Below, piece by piece: positions 50,905-59,881 of a stretch of DNA of 64,000 nt (its first letter is position 1; each line of letters begins with the position of its first letter). The notes beneath the pieces were generated by a model. That model had not been told where the DNA came from and searched no databases. It saw only the letters and a program-made list of their open reading frames with translations. The position numbers and the translations under genes were made by a program. The stretch comes from Clostridiales bacterium (GTDB taxonomy: Bacteria > Bacillota > Clostridia > Lachnospirales > Lachnospiraceae). Where the stretch lies: positions 1 through 64,000 of the forward strand of contig JAJQAC010000069.1 of the NCBI GenBank assembly GCA_021204025.1. Reading direction: 5' to 3'.

Positions 50905-51720
50905 TTATTTTCTTTGTAATTTCCATTTTCTGGCGCGTTTTGTTTTTGTAACCGGACGATACCGGTTATTTCCTGAAGAGTTATCGACTGATGTTTTATG
51001 ATCCGGTGTATCGCAGGTCAGATTTTCACTTGCCGATACTTGTGTTTTTATATCTGTACATTCATTGTCCGGCTCAGAAATATCGCTTTTATCAGAGTTA
51101 CTCTCCGGGGCATTGCTTTTATCAGAGATCTTTTCTTCCCGCATATTCTCGAAAAACTGATAGGCGTCCATCGTAGCCGGATCAACATAGGCTCCTTTTC
51201 CGTTCAGATATTCCAATGTCCCCTTTAAAATTTCATACATGGTCTGATCCAGATCGTGAAATGCCAGCTTTCGAATTCGCGGCAGATCCGGCGCCCGATC
51301 CCTTCTGGGTTCGATATAATCTGCAATATATAAGATCTTATCCAGTGTGCCCATGCCGGCTTTTCCTGTCGTATGACATGCGATAGCGGAAAGAATCTCA
51401 GGGTCCTCAATGCCATATTTATGTTCTGCAAGCCATGCTCCATATTTTGCGTGAATCACTGCAGGTGCGTTTATTTCAGCCTGAGACAAGGCAACTCCTT
51501 TTGCCCGGCATTTTACGATCAGTTCATCATCCGTAAAATGTTTCGCGCAGTCGTGTAGAATTCCTGCAATCTCAGCCCTTTTGATGTCGTAACCGTAATT
51601 CATGGCAAGAGCCATACAGGTGAATGAAACGCTGAGAGAATGTTCATATCGTCCCGGATCCAGTTTCTTTTGTAGTTTTCTGCGAAACCCGGTGATCGAT
51701 TCATCTAAAGGTGTCATCAT
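50905..51720 (-). CDS. yqeK: YqeK family HD domain phosphohydrolase
   Basis: 271 residues. The HD domain has HSLSVSFTCMALA, AGILHDCAKH (the HD pair) and IHAKYGAWLAEH, then TGKAGMGTLDKILYIADYIEPRRD. YqeK proteins hydrolyse symmetrical diadenosine tetraphosphate. Usual members end near residue 190; here about 75 extra polar residues (Ser, Asp, Asn, Thr) end in a basic RARKWKLQRK tail. AGGAG precedes the start. It lies between nadD and rsfS, the standard order. Confidence 0.88.
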   Translation of the reverse strand: MMTPLDESITGFRRKLQKKLDPGRYEHSLSVSFTCMALAMNYGYDIKRAEIAGILHDCAKHFTDDELIVKCRAKGVALSQAEINAPAVIHAKYGAWLAEHKYGIEDPEILSAIACHTTGKAGMGTLDKILYIADYIEPRRDRAPDLPRIRKLAFHDLDQTMYEILKGTLEYLNGKGAYVDPATMDAYQFFENMREEKISDKSNAPESNSDKSDISEPDNECTDIKTQVSASENLTCDTPDHKTSVDNSSGNNRYRPVTKTKRARKWKLQRK

Positions 51721-51781
51721 GATCTTTTCTCCTGTTTTGTCGTTGTCTTATAATTTGCTCTTCGGATACGAAGCCCGATCA

Positions 51782-52405
51782 TCAATGATATAAATTCCGG
51801 GCATGAATATACTCTGCCACGGCAGGCGGTATGAGATCGTGAATATCTTTTCCCTCCGCAATCAGCCTGCGCAGCTCGCTGGAAGCGACATCCAATTCTT
51901 TGCAATGCAGGAAATGGATATCCGCCTGATATTTTTTTCGCAGATAATCTCTGTGCTCTTCTATGTCTCTGTGCTCTTCTATGGTTCTGCTGGTTTTCGC
52001 ATATTCCCGGCGGGCAACCAGTAATGTCGCAAGTTTCATAACCTCCCACGGATGATGCCAGTGTTCAATCTCAAAGTACGAATCTTCACCGATAATAAAA
52101 TAAAAATGATGGGACGGATACATCTGGTTTAACAGCGTCAGTGTTTCTGATGAATAGGTGATTCCCGGACGGCGAGTCTCAAAATCAGAACAGACAAAAT
52201 CTGAGATATCACGGATGGCAAGCTGTATCATCGCGCAGCGATCCTGCGCCGAAGCGATATGATGATCTGCTTTATGCGGCGGTTGACCAGACGGCATATA
52301 CCAGATCTGATCCAGATGATACTCCTCGCAGGCCTGTCTGCCCAGTAACAGATGCCCGTTGTGAATGGGATCAAATGTTCCCCCCATAATACCGATATCT
52401 GACAT
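51782..52405 (-). CDS. nadD: Nicotinate-nucleotide adenylyltransferase
   Basis: 207 residues with the nucleotidyltransferase signature GIMGGTFDPIHNGHLLLGRQA and a C-terminal VASSELRRLIAEG (the SxxxR motif). It forms deamido-NAD from nicotinate mononucleotide and ATP. A short in-frame tandem duplication (EEHRDIEEHRD) interrupts the region around residues 140-150, in a loop. The duplicated bases are exact near 51945-51985, suggesting a recent slip. Confidence 0.92.
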   Translation of the reverse strand: MSDIGIMGGTFDPIHNGHLLLGRQACEEYHLDQIWYMPSGQPPHKADHHIASAQDRCAMIQLAIRDISDFVCSDFETRRPGITYSSETLTLLNQMYPSHHFYFIIGEDSYFEIEHWHHPWEVMKLATLLVARREYAKTSRTIEEHRDIEEHRDYLRKKYQADIHFLHCKELDVASSELRRLIAEGKDIHDLIPPAVAEYIHARNLYH

Positions 52406-52407
52406 TT

Positions 52408-52707
52408 TTATACCCTTGGAAGAATAATTTTTCTCTTTTTCTCGTCTTTTGCCGGCTTATAAATGACAATTTTTTTGCCGATGATCTGGACAATCTGAGA
52501 TTTTGTACGCCCGGCAATCGTTTCCGCTATGGATTTCGCATCTTCGTCGCAGTTATTCAGAATACTGATTTTAATCAGCTCTCTGGCCTCAAGCACCTCA
52601 GATATGGCTGTGGTAAGTTCCGGTGTTACGCTGGATTTACCAATCTGGAAGATGGGATCCATTGTCATCGCAAGGCTCTTCAGATATGCTCTCTGTTTAC
52701 TTGTCAT
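52408..52707 (-). CDS. yhbY: YhbY family RNA-binding protein
   Basis: 99 residues with a single CRM (CRS1-YhbY) domain: MTSKQRAYLKSLAMTMDPIFQIGKSSVTPEL, then ELIKISILNNC and QIVQIIGKKIVIYK. It associates with 50S assembly intermediates. It lies between obgE and nadD with gaps of 11 and 2 bases, clearly in one operon. Confidence 0.9.
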   Translation of the reverse strand: MTSKQRAYLKSLAMTMDPIFQIGKSSVTPELTTAISEVLEARELIKISILNNCDEDAKSIAETIAGRTKSQIVQIIGKKIVIYKPAKDEKKRKIILPRV

Positions 52708-52718
52708 GGACTTGTCTC

Positions 52719-54011
52719 CTATTCTTTGTAATAATCAAATGACAGGCCATACATACGGACGGTATCACCATCCTGAATTCCCGCATTTTCTAATTCTTCC
52801 AAAATACCGTTTTCTTTGAGGAAACGCTGGAAGAACTGGAATCCCTTCTCGGACTCCAGGTTGGTGTATCCAAGCATCTTTTCAATACGGCGGCCTTCTA
52901 CAACAAATTCCCCGTCCTTATTTTTCTCTATTGTATAAGGAAGATTCCGGTCGGTGGCATATACAACATCAAATTCTTTTTCAAAAACCATTTCTTTCCG
53001 ATCGATTGTCTTGAGCTTTTCTGAGACAGCATAGAGAAGTTCTTTCATGCCTTTTCCGGTCACGGCTGAAATCGCATAAACCGGAATGCCCAGAGGCTCC
53101 ATTGCCGCGCGAATGGCTGCAATCGGATCTTCGGTTTCCCCGTCATCATAGATGGCGTCGATTTTATTTGCCGCCACGATCATTGGTTTATGGATCAGTT
53201 TTGGGCTATATGCCTCAAGCTCGGCGTTAATTACGCGGATGTCGTCGATGGGATTCCTTCCTTCGGTCCCGGCCGCATCAACAATGTGGATCAGCATACG
53301 GGTTCGCTCAATATGACGCAGGAAATCGTGGCCCAGTCCAACCCCATCGGAGGCTCCTTCAATCAGGCCAGGGATATCTGCCATGATAAAACTGTTTTCT
53401 CCGCCCAGATCGACAACACCCAGATGCGGCTGCAAGGTTGTAAAATGATAGTTCGCGATCTCCGGTCGGGCATTGGATACTCGTGAAAGGAGCGTGGATT
53501 TCCCGACATTAGGGAAACCGACCAGTCCGACGTCCGCAATGACCTTTAATTCAAGCGTGACCCAGAGTTCCGCTCCCTCCTGTCCCGGCTGCGCGTATTT
53601 TGGCGCCTGCATGGTCGGTGTGGAAAAATGAGTATTGCCGAGACCGCCCCTGCCGCCCTTCAGAATCAATTCCCGTTTGTTTTCTCCGGACATATCGGCG
53701 ATTACTTTACCGGTCTCAAAATCCTTGATGACCGTACCCTGCGGCACTTTAATAACCAGGTCGTCTGCATTGGCACCGTGGCATCTTTTCTTTTGCCCGC
53801 TCTCTCCGTTACCGGCAACATATTTGCGGACATGGCGAAAATCCGTTAGCGTATTCATGCCCGGATCGACCTGAAAAATAATATCTCCGCCCTTTCCGCC
53901 GTCTCCGCCATCGGGACCTCCTGCCGGCACAAATTTTTCCCGGCGAAAGCTGACATGACCGTCACCGCCCTTGCCGGATTTGATAAATATTTTTGCTCTG
54001 TCTGCAAACAT
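52719..54011 (-). CDS. obgE: GTPase ObgE/CgtA
   Basis: 430 residues. The glycine-rich Obg fold starts MFADRAKIFIKSGKGGDGHVSFRREK. The G domain has GFPNVGKSTLLSRVSNARPEIANYHFTT and DIPGLIEGASDGVGLGHDFLRH, with NKID for G4. A C-terminal OCT domain ends VRMYGLSFDYYKE. It acts in late 50S assembly and stress control. The rpmA-obgE order is conserved. Confidence 0.95.
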   Translation of the reverse strand: MFADRAKIFIKSGKGGDGHVSFRREKFVPAGGPDGGDGGKGGDIIFQVDPGMNTLTDFRHVRKYVAGNGESGQKKRCHGANADDLVIKVPQGTVIKDFETGKVIADMSGENKRELILKGGRGGLGNTHFSTPTMQAPKYAQPGQEGAELWVTLELKVIADVGLVGFPNVGKSTLLSRVSNARPEIANYHFTTLQPHLGVVDLGGENSFIMADIPGLIEGASDGVGLGHDFLRHIERTRMLIHIVDAAGTEGRNPIDDIRVINAELEAYSPKLIHKPMIVAANKIDAIYDDGETEDPIAAIRAAMEPLGIPVYAISAVTGKGMKELLYAVSEKLKTIDRKEMVFEKEFDVVYATDRNLPYTIEKNKDGEFVVEGRRIEKMLGYTNLESEKGFQFFQRFLKENGILEELENAGIQDGDTVRMYGLSFDYYKE

Positions 54012-54077
54012 AGATAACTCCTGTATCGAAAAAGAGCCTCATACTGCTCAGCGCAGTTTGAGGCTCCGCGTTTATCA

Positions 54078-54368
54078 TTACTCATTCACGGTTTTTGGAT
54101 AAACAGAAACCTGCTTTTTGTCTCTGCCCAATCTCTCAAATCTGACGATACCATCTGCCTTGGCAAACAGAGTGTCATCTCCGCCGCGACCGACATTCAG
54201 ACCCGGATGGATCCTGGTTCCGCGCTGTCTGTACAGGATGTTGCCCGCCAGCACGAACTGACCGTCTGCTCTTTTCGCGCCAAGTCTTTTTGACTTGGAA
54301 TCACGGCCGTTCTTGGTGGAACCCATACCTTTTTTATGAGCAAATAACTGAAGGTTCATCTTAAACAT
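54078..54368 (-). CDS. rpmA: 50S ribosomal protein L27 (with Prp-cleaved leader)
   Basis: 96 residues starting [21 protein letters not shown]. Firmicute L27 carries such an N-terminal extension ending in LQxFA, removed by the Prp protease before the protein works at the peptidyl transferase centre. Upstream GTG at 54374 lies inside the ribosome-binding site AGGAGGTG, so 54368 is the better start. prp is the gene directly upstream, overlapping this region. Confidence 0.94.
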   Translation of the reverse strand: MFKMNLQLFAHKKGMGSTKNGRDSKSKRLGAKRADGQFVLAGNILYRQRGTRIHPGLNVGRGGDDTLFAKADGIVRFERLGRDKKQVSVYPKTVNE

Positions 54369-54370
54369 GT

Positions 54371-54706
54371 TCACACCTCCTGAAATCGAATTTGTATATA
54401 AGGTTCTCCGTAAGAATCCTCCAGATCCTGCAGTCCGAAAATCAGAGAATTCATAAGGAGGGCTGATTCCTCTCCAAAATATCCGGTAAAGGCAAAATGA
54501 AAATAACCATTATCTTCGCCGACCTCTGCCTCAAAACGGTCATCCGTAAAGTGCTCGACACAATTTGCCATGTTGAGCGCCAGTGCAGAAGCGGCGGCAC
54601 ACACAAGCTCCTGACCTTCCAGAGGATGGTCTGCGCGGCCGGCATGTCCGGACATCGTGATGCCTACATATCGGGTGGAATCAACAAATACAGTTACATG
54701 TATCAT
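54371..54706 (-). CDS. prp: Ribosomal-processing cysteine protease Prp
   Basis: 111 residues. The catalytic pair is visible as GHAGRADHP (His) and [15 protein letters not shown] (Cys). It cleaves the N-terminal extension of L27, encoded next in the operon. It lies between rplU and rpmA, the conserved Firmicute order. It starts 3 bases after the end of rplU, without a strong separate site. Confidence 0.92.
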   Translation of the reverse strand: MIHVTVFVDSTRYVGITMSGHAGRADHPLEGQELVCAAASALALNMANCVEHFTDDRFEAEVGEDNGYFHFAFTGYFGEESALLMNSLIFGLQDLEDSYGEPYIQIRFQEV

Positions 54707-54708
54707 GG

Positions 54709-55017
54709 TTATGCGTTGATCTTGTCGATCTTAACCTGAGTATAAAGCTGTCTGTGACCATTTTTCTTATGATAACCGGTCTTGCGTTTATACTTGTAAA
54801 CGATTACTTTTTTGCTCTTGTCCTCTTTGATTACGGTTGCAGAAACCGTTGCACCTGCTACGGTCGGCGTTCCGATGGATAATCCTCCGTCGCTTACAGC
54901 AAGAACCTGATCGAATGTTACAGTCTCGCCGGCATCTACGCCAAGTCTCTCGACATTAATAATATCGCCTTCCGCTACCCTGTACTGCTTACCGCCTGTC
55001 GCAATAATCGCGTACAT
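54709..55017 (-). CDS. rplU: 50S ribosomal protein L21
   Basis: 102 residues, beginning MYAIIATGGKQYRVAEGDIINVERL and ending with KRKTGYHKKNGHRQLYTQVKIDKI, standard L21. AGGAGGTG lies just before 55017. It leads the operon rplU-prp-rpmA-obgE-yhbY-nadD-yqeK-rsfS. A roughly 90-base leader may carry the L21 autoregulatory RNA motif known in Firmicutes; I did not recognise its consensus with confidence. Confidence 0.95.
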   Translation of the reverse strand: MYAIIATGGKQYRVAEGDIINVERLGVDAGETVTFDQVLAVSDGGLSIGTPTVAGATVSATVIKEDKSKKVIVYKYKRKTGYHKKNGHRQLYTQVKIDKINA

Positions 55018-55110
55018 ATGGCACCTCCTATTCATTTACTCGCCAATTGTGGTGTGTAAAGTATAAAAACTCTCTACATCTTGTAACCTCATTGTGCGGC
55101 ATACTTAAAT

Positions 55111-55139
55111 AGGATATCATAGGAAGGTTTGTAAGTCAA
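55111..55139 (-). promoter_or_regulatory. Promoter of the rplU operon
   Basis: On the minus strand, TTGACT (55139-55134), a 17-base spacer and TATCCT (55116-55111), about 95 bases before the rplU start. Confidence 0.65.
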
Positions 55140-55215
55140 TCATTTTTTGAAACTTTCCATGCTGATTTTTTGTTTCTTTTTTTCATCTTTTTCATGCAGC
55201 TTTTACTGTAAATGA

Positions 55216-55944
55216 TCATTTGGACAGCAGAACAATTCTCTCTACCATGCCATCTGTATTCATCCAAAGTAGACACTCGGATCCCTTACGGATATCATCC
55301 ATCTGTACGATATTTTTTGTCAGGAATGGCTGGACTCTGGCATCCTCTTCGATCGGGTATTCAGTTCCGTCATTTGTGGTCAGTACTTTCGTGTTGTCCT
55401 TTTCCGCAACAGGACCGTCTGCAATCACATAAAGAGGAGCTGAGGCGTCTTCCGGAATATTTACAATTACCGCGTAAGGCACGGTCTGCGGCGGCAGAGA
55501 CATCGTCATCATCGGACCAAGGCAGGCATAAAAACTTCCGGTCTGAACTTCGTCCAACGATACCGGAAATCCATTCCTTCCATCCAGTAAATAAGTGGAA
55601 TCAGGATCAATCATGAGAACAATCTCTCCCAGTGAAGATACATCGGACTGGTTATCTACGATAATAGAATCTTCTTCGATACCCGTTATGACGCCCCATA
55701 TGCGAACCGGTGCGGCCTTTTCATCTCTGTGGTCTTCTGAATCAAAATCTTCATTCGATACAAAACCTTCCGTTTTTTCTGTCGTATCCTCTCCCGCCGG
55801 TTCACTGGTCTCTGGTTCGACAGCAGCGGTGCTTTCGATCGCGGCCTCGGCCTCACCGACAGATCGACCTGATAAGGAACAGCCGGAAATTATCGCCAGT
55901 GAGATCATAATGCCAACTGCCGGTAAACTGATATTTTTCTTCAT
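55216..55944 (-). CDS. Putative lipoprotein
   Basis: 242 residues from MKKNISLPAVG. A lipoprotein signal with IISGC is followed by an acidic, Glu/Thr-rich linker and a beta-rich C-terminal domain (RIWGVITGIEEDSIIVDNQ ... EGDV-like strands, ECLLWMNTDGMVERIVLL). I do not recognise the domain; the repeated short strands suggest an OB-like or beta-barrel fold. AGAGGATT suits the ATG at 55944 better than that at 55950. It is a single gene with a long intergenic gap upstream. Confidence 0.7.
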   Translation of the reverse strand: MKKNISLPAVGIMISLAIISGCSLSGRSVGEAEAAIESTAAVEPETSEPAGEDTTEKTEGFVSNEDFDSEDHRDEKAAPVRIWGVITGIEEDSIIVDNQSDVSSLGEIVLMIDPDSTYLLDGRNGFPVSLDEVQTGSFYACLGPMMTMSLPPQTVPYAVIVNIPEDASAPLYVIADGPVAEKDNTKVLTTNDGTEYPIEEDARVQPFLTKNIVQMDDIRKGSECLLWMNTDGMVERIVLLSK

Positions 55945-55950
55945 AAACAT

Positions 55951-56316
55951 AATCCTCTCTATTTGTGGTTTTTATATATTTTTTTGATCTTTTCCTGTTC
56001 TCAGTTTCTGATAACCTCAGTGACGACAGACAAAGGAACCGGATGCTGTCACATGATTAAGTATACCATGTGATAAGATTCCTGTCTTTAATAATATCTG
56101 TCAGATTTTTATATATTTTCTTTGCAGTGGAGAGTAAGAACAGACGGCAGAAGCCGGAATGAGAGAGTGGAAAAAAGTCCCTCCCAGAGTATTTCAGGAG
56201 GGACTGAATCTTATATAGGGTTTCTTCCCGCAAATGCCGGACGCAGCAACCACAGACGAGTGCGGGGAAAAAAGTTGTCTCGCGTCCGGTCCCGGGAGCG
56301 CACAAAGGACCCTGAT
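55951..56316. other. Intergenic region with structured 3' sequences
   Basis: No gene seen. It contains the minus-strand terminator of the amidohydrolase operon (56171-56205) and, closer to that gene, inverted repeats CCGGACGC (56237-56244) and GCGTCCGG (56282-56289) with a nested CAAC/GTTG. GCGGGGAAAA inside the loop could alternatively pair with TTCTTCCCGC at 56222-56230. The rest is A/T-rich and probably holds the lipoprotein promoter. Confidence 0.5.
56171..56205 (-). terminator. Terminator of the abgT/S9/amidohydrolase operon
   Basis: On the minus strand AGTCCCTCC and GGAGGGACT form a 9-bp stem, followed by TTTTTTCC. Confidence 0.85.
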
Positions 56317-57582
56317 CTACAGACAGCTCTCGGTCCTGTAAATTTCTCCGCCCTTCATCACAAAACCGCAATCGAGCAGCGCTTTCGCATCGGTCATGAG
56401 ATCTCGCTTCCACCCCGCGATATCCGCGCATTTCCCCGGCTCGATCGTTCCGATCTGATCGGAAATCTGCAGAATACCCGCGTTGGTGGAAGTGGCGGCA
56501 CGCAGTGCTGAAAATGGCGTCATACCACTATTGATCCAGGCTTCGTATTCATATCCGCTCTCATAGTTCTGGTGATTGGCGACAAAATCAGTGCCATATC
56601 CCAGGCGGATACGGCTGCTGCAGATCACCTCGCGGCCGGCCTGAAGCGCGTCTTTATAAAGCTCCAGTTTCCGCCGGAATTCCGGCTGTTTCTTTTTGAT
56701 TTCCTCCGGATCGTAATGGACGGCTTCCTCATAGGGGCAGAAGGTCGGGACCAGATAGATATCTTTTTCCTCCATCAGAGTCGCTGTCTCACGGTTCATC
56801 AGGCTTCCATGCTCCATGCCATCGATACCAAAAGAGATCAGCTTCTGCATTAATTCATTGGTATAGACATGCGCAGTCACAGTTTTACCGAGTTCATGCG
56901 CTGTTGTTATGATTGCTTCCAGTTCTCCGTCATTGAGCTGCTGCTGAATCGGCGTATCATTCGGGGTAAAAAAGCCGCCAGTCGCCATGATTTTAAGAAA
57001 ATCGGATCCGTATTTTACCTGTTCGCGCACGGCATTGACAAAGAAATCGCGCCCGCTGCCAAGCGTAATTCTCTGATTCTGCAGGATCGTCGAGAGTGCG
57101 GGATTGCCCGCAAACCCCTGACTCAGATCACCGTGACTGCCTGCGGAACAAAGAAACATAGGAGCGGCCAAAATACGGGCTCCCTTCAGATATCCCTTCT
57201 CAATCGCACGTTTCACATCCAGCACTCCATAGCTGTTGCTCGTGATACCACCCACATGGCGTACCGTAGTAAAACCACGGCGCAGAGCCTTTTCAGCACA
57301 ACGGGCAATGGCGAGGGTTTTTGCTTCTTCACTCTGAGAATAAACTTCCTCGCGAATCGTGTGCCAGTCAAAATAATCCATATGCATGTGGGCGTCAATG
57401 AGTCCCGGCGTTACCTGACAGTCACTCAGGTCGATCACCTGCGCACCATCCGGCTCAGTCACTTCGGTTCCCACTTGAGCGATCCGGCTGCCATCTACCA
57501 GGATACTTTGTCCGGTCTTCCATTCATCCGTTACGCCGTCATAAAGTCTCCCACAACGCAAAACCTGATATCGGTTATTCAT
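56317..57582 (-). CDS. Amidohydrolase family protein (imidazolonepropionase-like)
   Basis: 421 residues. Metal ligands are seen in LIDAHMHMDYFDWHT, TAHVYTNELMQKLISFGIDGMEHG and YGTDFVANHQNYES; the C-terminal GTIEPGKCADIAGWKRD strand is typical. Similar proteins hydrolyse cyclic amides or act as Xaa-Pro or Xaa-Arg dipeptidases. Its position behind an S9 peptidase and an abgT-type transporter favours dipeptide or acyl-amino-acid breakdown. It is the last gene before a strong terminator. Confidence 0.82.
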   Translation of the reverse strand: MNNRYQVLRCGRLYDGVTDEWKTGQSILVDGSRIAQVGTEVTEPDGAQVIDLSDCQVTPGLIDAHMHMDYFDWHTIREEVYSQSEEAKTLAIARCAEKALRRGFTTVRHVGGITSNSYGVLDVKRAIEKGYLKGARILAAPMFLCSAGSHGDLSQGFAGNPALSTILQNQRITLGSGRDFFVNAVREQVKYGSDFLKIMATGGFFTPNDTPIQQQLNDGELEAIITTAHELGKTVTAHVYTNELMQKLISFGIDGMEHGSLMNRETATLMEEKDIYLVPTFCPYEEAVHYDPEEIKKKQPEFRRKLELYKDALQAGREVICSSRIRLGYGTDFVANHQNYESGYEYEAWINSGMTPFSALRAATSTNAGILQISDQIGTIEPGKCADIAGWKRDLMTDAKALLDCGFVMKGGEIYRTESCL

Positions 57583-57694
57583 GATAATTCATCTCCCATT
57601 CTGCTGCCGTCATTTTATTTACGCTCAGATCATTATGAAAAAAAAGTATTGGAATCCATGATCAGCATGGTATATGACAGCATGAAAAAACTAT

Positions 57695-59866
57695 TTACAT
57701 CTCTACCGGCAAGTCTGCAGGCGGTTCCTCCTTCAGAAGTTCTTTCACAAAGAAATCCATCTTTCGCCGGACAAAATACAGATCGGCCGGCACATTATGA
57801 TTGGAACGCGGGAGCACAACCAGATCATAGGTTTTTCCATGACGATTCAGTTCATCGCACAAACGCAGAGTCTGAGACATGGAAACGTTGTCGTCCATGG
57901 CTCCATATGCTAACATCAGACGTCCTTGTAAGTTGCCGGCAAGCCGCGTAATATCCCCCTGCCTGTAAAGTTCCTTTTCATAAAGACCATAATAGCGTTC
58001 CGTCCAGGAATGCTCGTACATACGCTGATCATAATTTCCCGACGAGGCAACGCCGACCTGATAGATATCCGGATATCGGAACATGGCTGATACCGTCGCA
58101 TATCCGCCTGCGGAATTTCCCCACATACCGACCCGGCTGATATCAAGGAACGGATACTTTTCTGCAAGCTGCATCAGGCAGGCTGCATGATCCTCCAGTC
58201 CCGCGCAGGCATGAATATTATGGTAACTGAATCCATGGATCTCCATCCCCCGTCCCGGCGTCCCGCGCCCGTCAAGGATGATTCCGGCAAATCCAAGTTT
58301 TGCAAATGACTGAAGTCCTCCGTAGATCTCACGGTCCATCGTATTATCCCAGGTGAATTCACGTGGGACATTGTATAACTGCGCGCCTCCGTAGATATAA
58401 TCGATGACCGGATATTTCCTGCCAGGTTCTATATGCGCCGGACGGACCAATATTCCACAGAGTCTCGTCTTTCCATCCGCAGCTGTCACGGTAAAACGTT
58501 CCGGGAACTGATAACCCAGTTCCATCAGCTGTGTGATATCCGCTTTCTCCAATTCGCGGATGAACTTACCGTCCCGATCACGCAGCAAGGTCACAGGAGG
58601 CAGATCGACGCGGGAATAAGTATCCACAAAATGATCTTTTCCCATGGAAATACGATGCGTCGCGTCCTCCGGCGTCAGTCTCTTCAGACCGCTCCCATCA
58701 AAATGTACCACGTAAAGCTGATAATACAGCGGATCCGAACAGTCCTTGTCCTGATTTCCCATGAAATATATTTTCTCATTTTTCTCATCTACACGGATGA
58801 TCTTCTGAACAATCCGTTCCCTGTCCGCTTCGCAGAACAGATCTCCTTCACAGATACTCGCGTCCGGATCCAGGCGGTAACGATACAGGTGAGCATAGCC
58901 ATTTCTCTCACTCTGCCAGAAAGCATAACGGCGATCCTGAGTGATAAAATTAGAAAAGAGATAACTCCCGTATCCATCCAGCAGTTGAAACGCACCCAGA
59001 TTAAAAAATTTATCTGTCGTCTCACAGATGACAGGACGTGCATTTCCCTTCGACGCTTCCGCCAGATACAGTCGCGCTTCCTGATATCCCCGGGCAATCC
59101 AGGTAAAATAAAATCCGTTGCTGTCGTCCAGCCACTTTACGATCGATTTTTCCTCGGATGTAAACACCGGATAAAGGAAATCCGGCGCATCCACAGGTTT
59201 CATTACTCCCTCACTGATATCGCCGACAAACAGCGTATAATGAGGGATCTCATCGTCCGGATCTGCCGCGAAGGGACAGGGATACTGTCTGAGAACAGGA
59301 CGGACATCCTCTGCCTCCTCATCATGGAAAGACTCGATCACATTCAGATGCCTGGTCGTACGCCGATCTGCCCGATAGGTCACGAAGTATCTGCCATCCG
59401 GACTCCAGCAAACCTGTGGATGTTCGATATATCCCTGCCGCTGTACGGTGATCTGGCTGTAGATATCGATGTAACAGCCGTATTCGAGCAACTGCTCCCC
59501 ATCATTGGTCAGAATCGTTTCTTTCCCGGAAGGGATCTCATACAGGACGAGATTATGTTCCTTTGTGTACAGAGCATGCCTGCCATCCGGTGAAACACTC
59601 CAGTTGGACGGAAGAGTCGAACCTGCCGACTCCATCTGTCCTTTATCTGGGACATGCTCCGTCGCTTCGCCTGTTGCGGCATTGACCCGGAGTGTGACAT
59701 TGCGCACACCGGTTTTTTCTCTTTCCTGATGTTCATAAGTAAAATGGAGTTCATCCGGTTCCCAGTGAATCCATGGACTGCCGTTACAAACACTGGTTCT
59801 GGTATTTTTCGTATAAAGCCGGACCGCTTCCCGGTAACGGTCTGCCATCTTAGTATCCCCCATCAT
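57695..59866 (-). CDS. S9 family peptidase (dipeptidyl-peptidase IV-like)
   Basis: 723 residues: an N-terminal beta-propeller (repeats such as SVSPDGRHALYTKEHNLVLYE and CWSPDGRYFVTYRAD) and a C-terminal alpha/beta hydrolase. The nucleophile serine is in GMWGNSAGGYATV, the aspartate in GAMDDNVSM, and the histidine in SNHNVP. No signal peptide is seen, so it is probably cytosolic. AAGGAGGTC precedes the start 15 bases after abgT. It probably releases dipeptides from imported peptides. Confidence 0.88.
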   Translation of the reverse strand: MMGDTKMADRYREAVRLYTKNTRTSVCNGSPWIHWEPDELHFTYEHQEREKTGVRNVTLRVNAATGEATEHVPDKGQMESAGSTLPSNWSVSPDGRHALYTKEHNLVLYEIPSGKETILTNDGEQLLEYGCYIDIYSQITVQRQGYIEHPQVCWSPDGRYFVTYRADRRTTRHLNVIESFHDEEAEDVRPVLRQYPCPFAADPDDEIPHYTLFVGDISEGVMKPVDAPDFLYPVFTSEEKSIVKWLDDSNGFYFTWIARGYQEARLYLAEASKGNARPVICETTDKFFNLGAFQLLDGYGSYLFSNFITQDRRYAFWQSERNGYAHLYRYRLDPDASICEGDLFCEADRERIVQKIIRVDEKNEKIYFMGNQDKDCSDPLYYQLYVVHFDGSGLKRLTPEDATHRISMGKDHFVDTYSRVDLPPVTLLRDRDGKFIRELEKADITQLMELGYQFPERFTVTAADGKTRLCGILVRPAHIEPGRKYPVIDYIYGGAQLYNVPREFTWDNTMDREIYGGLQSFAKLGFAGIILDGRGTPGRGMEIHGFSYHNIHACAGLEDHAACLMQLAEKYPFLDISRVGMWGNSAGGYATVSAMFRYPDIYQVGVASSGNYDQRMYEHSWTERYYGLYEKELYRQGDITRLAGNLQGRLMLAYGAMDDNVSMSQTLRLCDELNRHGKTYDLVVLPRSNHNVPADLYFVRRKMDFFVKELLKEEPPADLPVEM

Positions 59867-59881
59867 TTCAGACCTCCTTAT

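Noticed and set aside
56869-57951. 360-codon plus-strand frame across the amidohydrolase and S9 genes
   Set aside because: It spans two well-supported minus-strand genes and their spacer, with no signals of its own.
58433-59593. 386-codon plus-strand frame opposite the S9 peptidase
   Set aside because: The minus strand has the propeller and the Ser-Asp-His triad; the antisense frame has no recognisable domain or start signal.
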